A program made the position numbers and the translations under genes. Under the pieces are notes generated by a model. The model did no database searches. It saw only the letters and a list, made by a program, of their open reading frames with translations, and was not told where the DNA came from. This document shows, one piece after another, positions 31,600 through 34,672 of a stretch of 34,672 nt of DNA (position 1 is its first letter; each line of letters starts with the position of its first letter). The stretch is from a virus. The stretch spans positions 1 to 34,672 of the IMG/VR virus record IMGVR_UViG_3300025133_000356. The stretch is one strand, 5' to 3'.

Positions 31600-31608
31600 A
31601 TAAATAGT
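31600..31608 (-). promoter_or_regulatory. Putative late promoter motif, copy 4
   Basis: ACTATTTAT on the coding strand, 41 nt before the holin-like ATG and directly adjoining the stop codon of the recombination nuclease gene (TAA at 31611-31609). Same orientation as copies 1-3. The opposite strand reads TATAAATA here. Confidence 0.45.
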
Positions 31609-34600
31609 TTAATGATTTACATTTGCAAATCTGTCTTTCTTTTCAATAATAATCTGCGTATCCACAATGTCTTTCAAGCTGTCCAAATGCGAAATAAGTA
31701 GCACAGTTTTAAACTGAGTCTTGATCATGTCCAGGATTCGAATAAAGCCTTCCATGTTTTCTTCGTCTAAAGCAGTGCCGGGCTCGTCTAAAATAAATAT
31801 GTCTCCCTTCGGAAGAGTAGATATATTTAATAGTGCCAAGCGAATAGCCATGGCAGCGATCGTCTTCTCTGCTCCTGAGCCCATTTCAATTGGCCTGGCA
31901 TCATATTCCGGATGTTTAATTAAGATGTCTAACTTCGTATCCTCATTAACAAACATAATTTCGAACTCAACAATGTTTGTAAGAATCTTCGATACTTCTG
32001 AATTAATCAAAGGCAAACGTTTTTTAATAATGTCGTAAGCAATTCCATTTGCATGCATACAGCGCATAAATAAATCATAGGCCGAATATTGTTCTTGCAT
32101 ATCTTTGTATTCTTCCTGTTCTTGTTCAACCTTTTCAAGTTGCTGCTCAAGCGAACCATTTGCTTTATACAAATCTAATACCTTTTTTTGACACTGTCCA
32201 TGCTTCATCTTCTGATCTTCTATCTTGTCTTTCAGCACTTTTTTTCTCTCCAGCAAACTTTCGAGATTTTCTATAGCCTCTTTGTTATCTTCGTATTGCT
32301 GTCTTTTGATACTCATTTCATTAACAATATTATTAGATTTGAGCATCCTTGTCTTATTCTTTTCAATCGATAGCTCCAGAGCAGATATCTCATTTTGTGT
32401 CGATGTTCTCTTTTCAACAACCTGCTCATACTTTGTAATATAATCATTAATTTTGTCTGGCTTTAAATCAGTTACAATATTCTGCTTTTCCTTCTTTGAG
32501 GCAGACAATTTCTCTACTGCAACAATTGTGCCGACGAGACCCTTCTTGGCTGTATACGCATCTTTAATGAATCTACAATGTGAAAATTCTGAACCGCATG
32601 GCACTTCATTTAAAAGCTGTATCTTTTTCTTTTGCCTTTCTAGTTGGCCTTCGAACCGGAGGATTTCTTTTTCGATTTCATCAAGTCTTTCATAATTCTC
32701 CTCAATAAGCTTCTGTTTTTCTTCAAGCGAAGCGACATCAAAAGCTTCCAAGAATTTTGCAAGCTTGTTAAACATCGTTTTGCTTTCTTGTAATTCTTCA
32801 TTTGATTTTTTATTTTGCTCTTTGTATTTATTTAGCAGCCCCTGTTGAGCATCCAGTGCTCTTTCTATCTCTGAAATATTAATTATTTCCGTCGGAAGAG
32901 AACGAATCTTGGCATCAATATCTGAATACTCATCCAACATTTGTTTTACTTCATTTTGAATGTTTTCACATTCTCTTTCTTTAGTTAGTTTAAGTGTATC
33001 ATTTCTAGCGAATTCCGTTCTGGCTTTTTTAATTTCGCTCTCAAATTCTCTCGCTTCAGAACGACGAAGGAGTCCTCTCATATCGGACGCGTCTTCTTTT
33101 GCTTTGCGAAACTTATTTTCAAAGATCTCCAAGTCAAGAAACTTGGCTAAAATCTCCTTTCTTCTTGTAGATCCTTCGCTGATATATGTTAAGGATCCTA
33201 GCTGAGATGCCATAGACGTTAACAAGAAGTCATCGATTGTTCCAAAGATCTTTCGAATATTCTTATCGGTATCGATACGGCTTAAGCCATTTAACTCTTG
33301 CTCTTCTCCGGTTGCATTATCAAGCACGCGAAAATCCACATCAGTTTTTGCTTCCGTAGTTACCTTGCCTTTCAGTTTCTTTTGGTATTTCTTGCTTGTT
33401 CTTTCAATCATGTAAGTTCTGGTACCGATGTCAACTTCGACATAACCCCTGCAATCTTCTTTATTCTGGTTTATAATATTGAGATTTTTTCGGTTGTGCT
33501 TGGATGTTGTGTTATAAAGAGTATACAGCATGCTATCAATAATACTAGACTTTCCAGAAAAATTCTTTCCTAGAATTCCAACGGTACCATTCATGTTAAA
33601 AAAATCTATGCTATTGTTCTCGCTATAATTGAATAAATTATCCCACTCTAAATGTTTTATTCTCCAACTAATATTACGACTAACTTCTTCCTGTTCTTCA
33701 ACAATTGCCTTATACTTTCTATTAAGCCCATAAACCTTTTGCAAGGTTTCGTCTTGAGCCTGAAAGTCTTTCAAATATTCATCGATTAACTCTTCTTGAA
33801 TTGCAGTATCTCTCAAGTCTTCTTGGACTAAGCCACTTGTTAGCTCTTCAACACTTCCGCGCTCGCCGGCTGCTCTACTTAAATATGTTATAGCTTCTGG
33901 CTTGAAGCGACTCTTGCTGGCTTCTACAGCTTTGCGTACAACTCCCAAAGGAAGATTGTTTTGTGATACCAAGCGTAGCCGGGCGCCCTTCTGTATTTCT
34001 GTGTTTCTAGGAATGCGTCCAGAAGGGGTAAGAGTAATTGTAATGAAAGGCTTGGGATTTTTAATAGAATGGTGCTTAACAGTGAATTTATCTTTGCTTT
34101 CAATATCCCAAATTAAATATCCCTTATTGTTTGTTTCTCCATGGTTCTGTTGGATCGTCGAGCCAGGATAGCGTATTTTACCCTCTTTGTCGAGGGCTTG
34201 ATTGGTTTTGTGTATATCCCCAAGAAAACCATAGTCAAAATCATTAAAGATACTAAGATCATTTTCACCCCTCTCCATTGTCCAGCCGGCGTCAGTTTGG
34301 CAATTTGATATAGATCCATGATAAAGTGCAATATTTATGCGTGAATTATCAGAAGGAGGTTGCCAGTTTCCCATATCGAACACAGATAGCACATTCAAGG
34401 AGAAATTACCCCTTAAAGCGACTTCTCCGGAATCACGGAGTAAGTATAGGTTTGGATGGCCAAGGGCGTTTACGATGGGTGTAAGCGCGTCCTGGCGGCT
34501 TGAATTGCGCAAGTTACCATCATGGTTGCCCAAAATGATATAAGTTGGCGCAATGTCTGCCAAATTACGAAAGAAATCAGAGCACATTTGCACGAATTCA

Positions 34601-34672
34601 GGACTAATTTGAGTCTTGGTGTGTGCAATGTCTCCACAATGAATTATATAATCCGGCTTTTGCTTAGCCAGC
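31609..34672 (-). CDS. Fused Mre11/Rad50-type recombination nuclease (gp47-gp46), 5' end outside window
   Basis: 1020 residues in view, and the frame stays open to the right edge, so the true N-terminus lies outside; an apparent start at 34593 is internal. The first ~250 residues are a metallophosphoesterase: YIIHCGDIAHTK, ILGNHDGN, ALYHGS and FLGDIHK carry the metal ligands of SbcD/Mre11/gp47. After a helical linker comes an SbcC/Rad50/gp46 ATPase: Walker A GILGKNFSGKSS (33551-33583), two long coiled coils around a hook-like CGSEFSHC (near 32577-32603), the signature MGSGAEKT, and Walker B IFILDEPGTALDEEN (near 31766-31803). In T4 these are separate genes that resect DNA ends for recombination-dependent replication. 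It precedes the late genes and is read in the same direction. Confidence 0.93.
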   Translation of the reverse strand, partial: LAKQKPDYIIHCGDIAHTKTQISPEFVQMCSDFFRNLADIAPTYIILGNHDGNLRNSSRQDALTPIVNALGHPNLYLLRDSGEVALRGNFSLNVLSVFDMGNWQPPSDNSRINIALYHGSISNCQTDAGWTMERGENDLSIFNDFDYGFLGDIHKTNQALDKEGKIRYPGSTIQQNHGETNNKGYLIWDIESKDKFTVKHHSIKNPKPFITITLTPSGRIPRNTEIQKGARLRLVSQNNLPLGVVRKAVEASKSRFKPEAITYLSRAAGERGSVEELTSGLVQEDLRDTAIQEELIDEYLKDFQAQDETLQKVYGLNRKYKAIVEEQEEVSRNISWRIKHLEWDNLFNYSENNSIDFFNMNGTVGILGKNFSGKSSIIDSMLYTLYNTTSKHNRKNLNIINQNKEDCRGYVEVDIGTRTYMIERTSKKYQKKLKGKVTTEAKTDVDFRVLDNATGEEQELNGLSRIDTDKNIRKIFGTIDDFLLTSMASQLGSLTYISEGSTRRKEILAKFLDLEIFENKFRKAKEDASDMRGLLRRSEAREFESEIKKARTEFARNDTLKLTKERECENIQNEVKQMLDEYSDIDAKIRSLPTEIINISEIERALDAQQGLLNKYKEQNKKSNEELQESKTMFNKLAKFLEAFDVASLEEKQKLIEENYERLDEIEKEILRFEGQLERQKKKIQLLNEVPCGSEFSHCRFIKDAYTAKKGLVGTIVAVEKLSASKKEKQNIVTDLKPDKINDYITKYEQVVEKRTSTQNEISALELSIEKNKTRMLKSNNIVNEMSIKRQQYEDNKEAIENLESLLERKKVLKDKIEDQKMKHGQCQKKVLDLYKANGSLEQQLEKVEQEQEEYKDMQEQYSAYDLFMRCMHANGIAYDIIKKRLPLINSEVSKILTNIVEFEIMFVNEDTKLDILIKHPEYDARPIEMGSGAEKTIAAMAIRLALLNISTLPKGDIFILDEPGTALDEENMEGFIRILDMIKTQFKTVLLISHLDSLKDIVDTQIIIEKKDRFANVNH

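Noticed and set aside
31599-31606. Plus-strand TATAAATA as a T4-type late promoter
   Set aside because: It would drive antisense transcription into the recombination nuclease gene; I treat the site as the minus-strand motif, though the plus reading cannot be excluded.

Overview
The window is a stretch of a tailed-phage genome with a contractile tail (myovirus morphology). Every gene I can support lies on the minus strand, so transcription runs from high to low coordinates. The order and sequence of the morphogenesis genes match the T4 superfamily: large terminase, portal, prohead protease, scaffold, major capsid protein, neck proteins, sheath, tube, gp26-like tail chaperone, tape measure. The proteins are diverged from T4. 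They resemble those I know from marine and other aquatic T4-like phages (for example the short Lys/Ile/Glu-rich N-termini and the Ser/Gly/Thr-rich fibres). I cannot name the host. I see no host gene, integrase, tRNA, CRISPR or insertion sequence. No gap without a gene exceeds 300 bases.

Layout in transcription order. (1) 34672-31609: a Mre11/Rad50-type (gp47+gp46) recombination nuclease in one fused polypeptide, cut by the window edge. (2) 31558-30154: a likely lysis group (holin-like protein, membrane-anchored coiled coil, secreted coiled coil) and a zinc-ribbon protein. (3) 30153-24411: an unknown protein, terminase, portal and three unknown proteins. (4) 24406-22328: a mini-ORF, the prohead protease, two possible prohead-core proteins and a phage copy of ribosomal protein bS21. 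(5) 22309-14458: a cassette of six appendage or decoration genes (fibres and a beta-helix protein) lying between protease and scaffold, a place T4 does not use for fibres. (6) 14301-11373: scaffold and major capsid protein, closed by a strong terminator. (7) 11277-8630: neck and tail-completion proteins. (8) 8535-1: sheath, tube, tail chaperone with a probable frameshift extension, a small conserved protein, tape measure, and the first 182 codons of a probable baseplate/tube-cap protein.

Three points stand out. The major capsid gene is broken by an exact 62-bp tandem duplication; removing one copy restores a single 597-residue reading frame, so this is either an assembly join error or a very unusual split. 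The gp26-like chaperone is followed in the +1 frame by a conserved-looking ORF with no start codon, reached through a T7 run, which points to programmed frameshifting as in other tail-chaperone genes. A nine-base motif (ACTATTTAT on the coding strand) sits 23-58 nt upstream of four genes that begin apparent transcription units, and may be this phage's late promoter.
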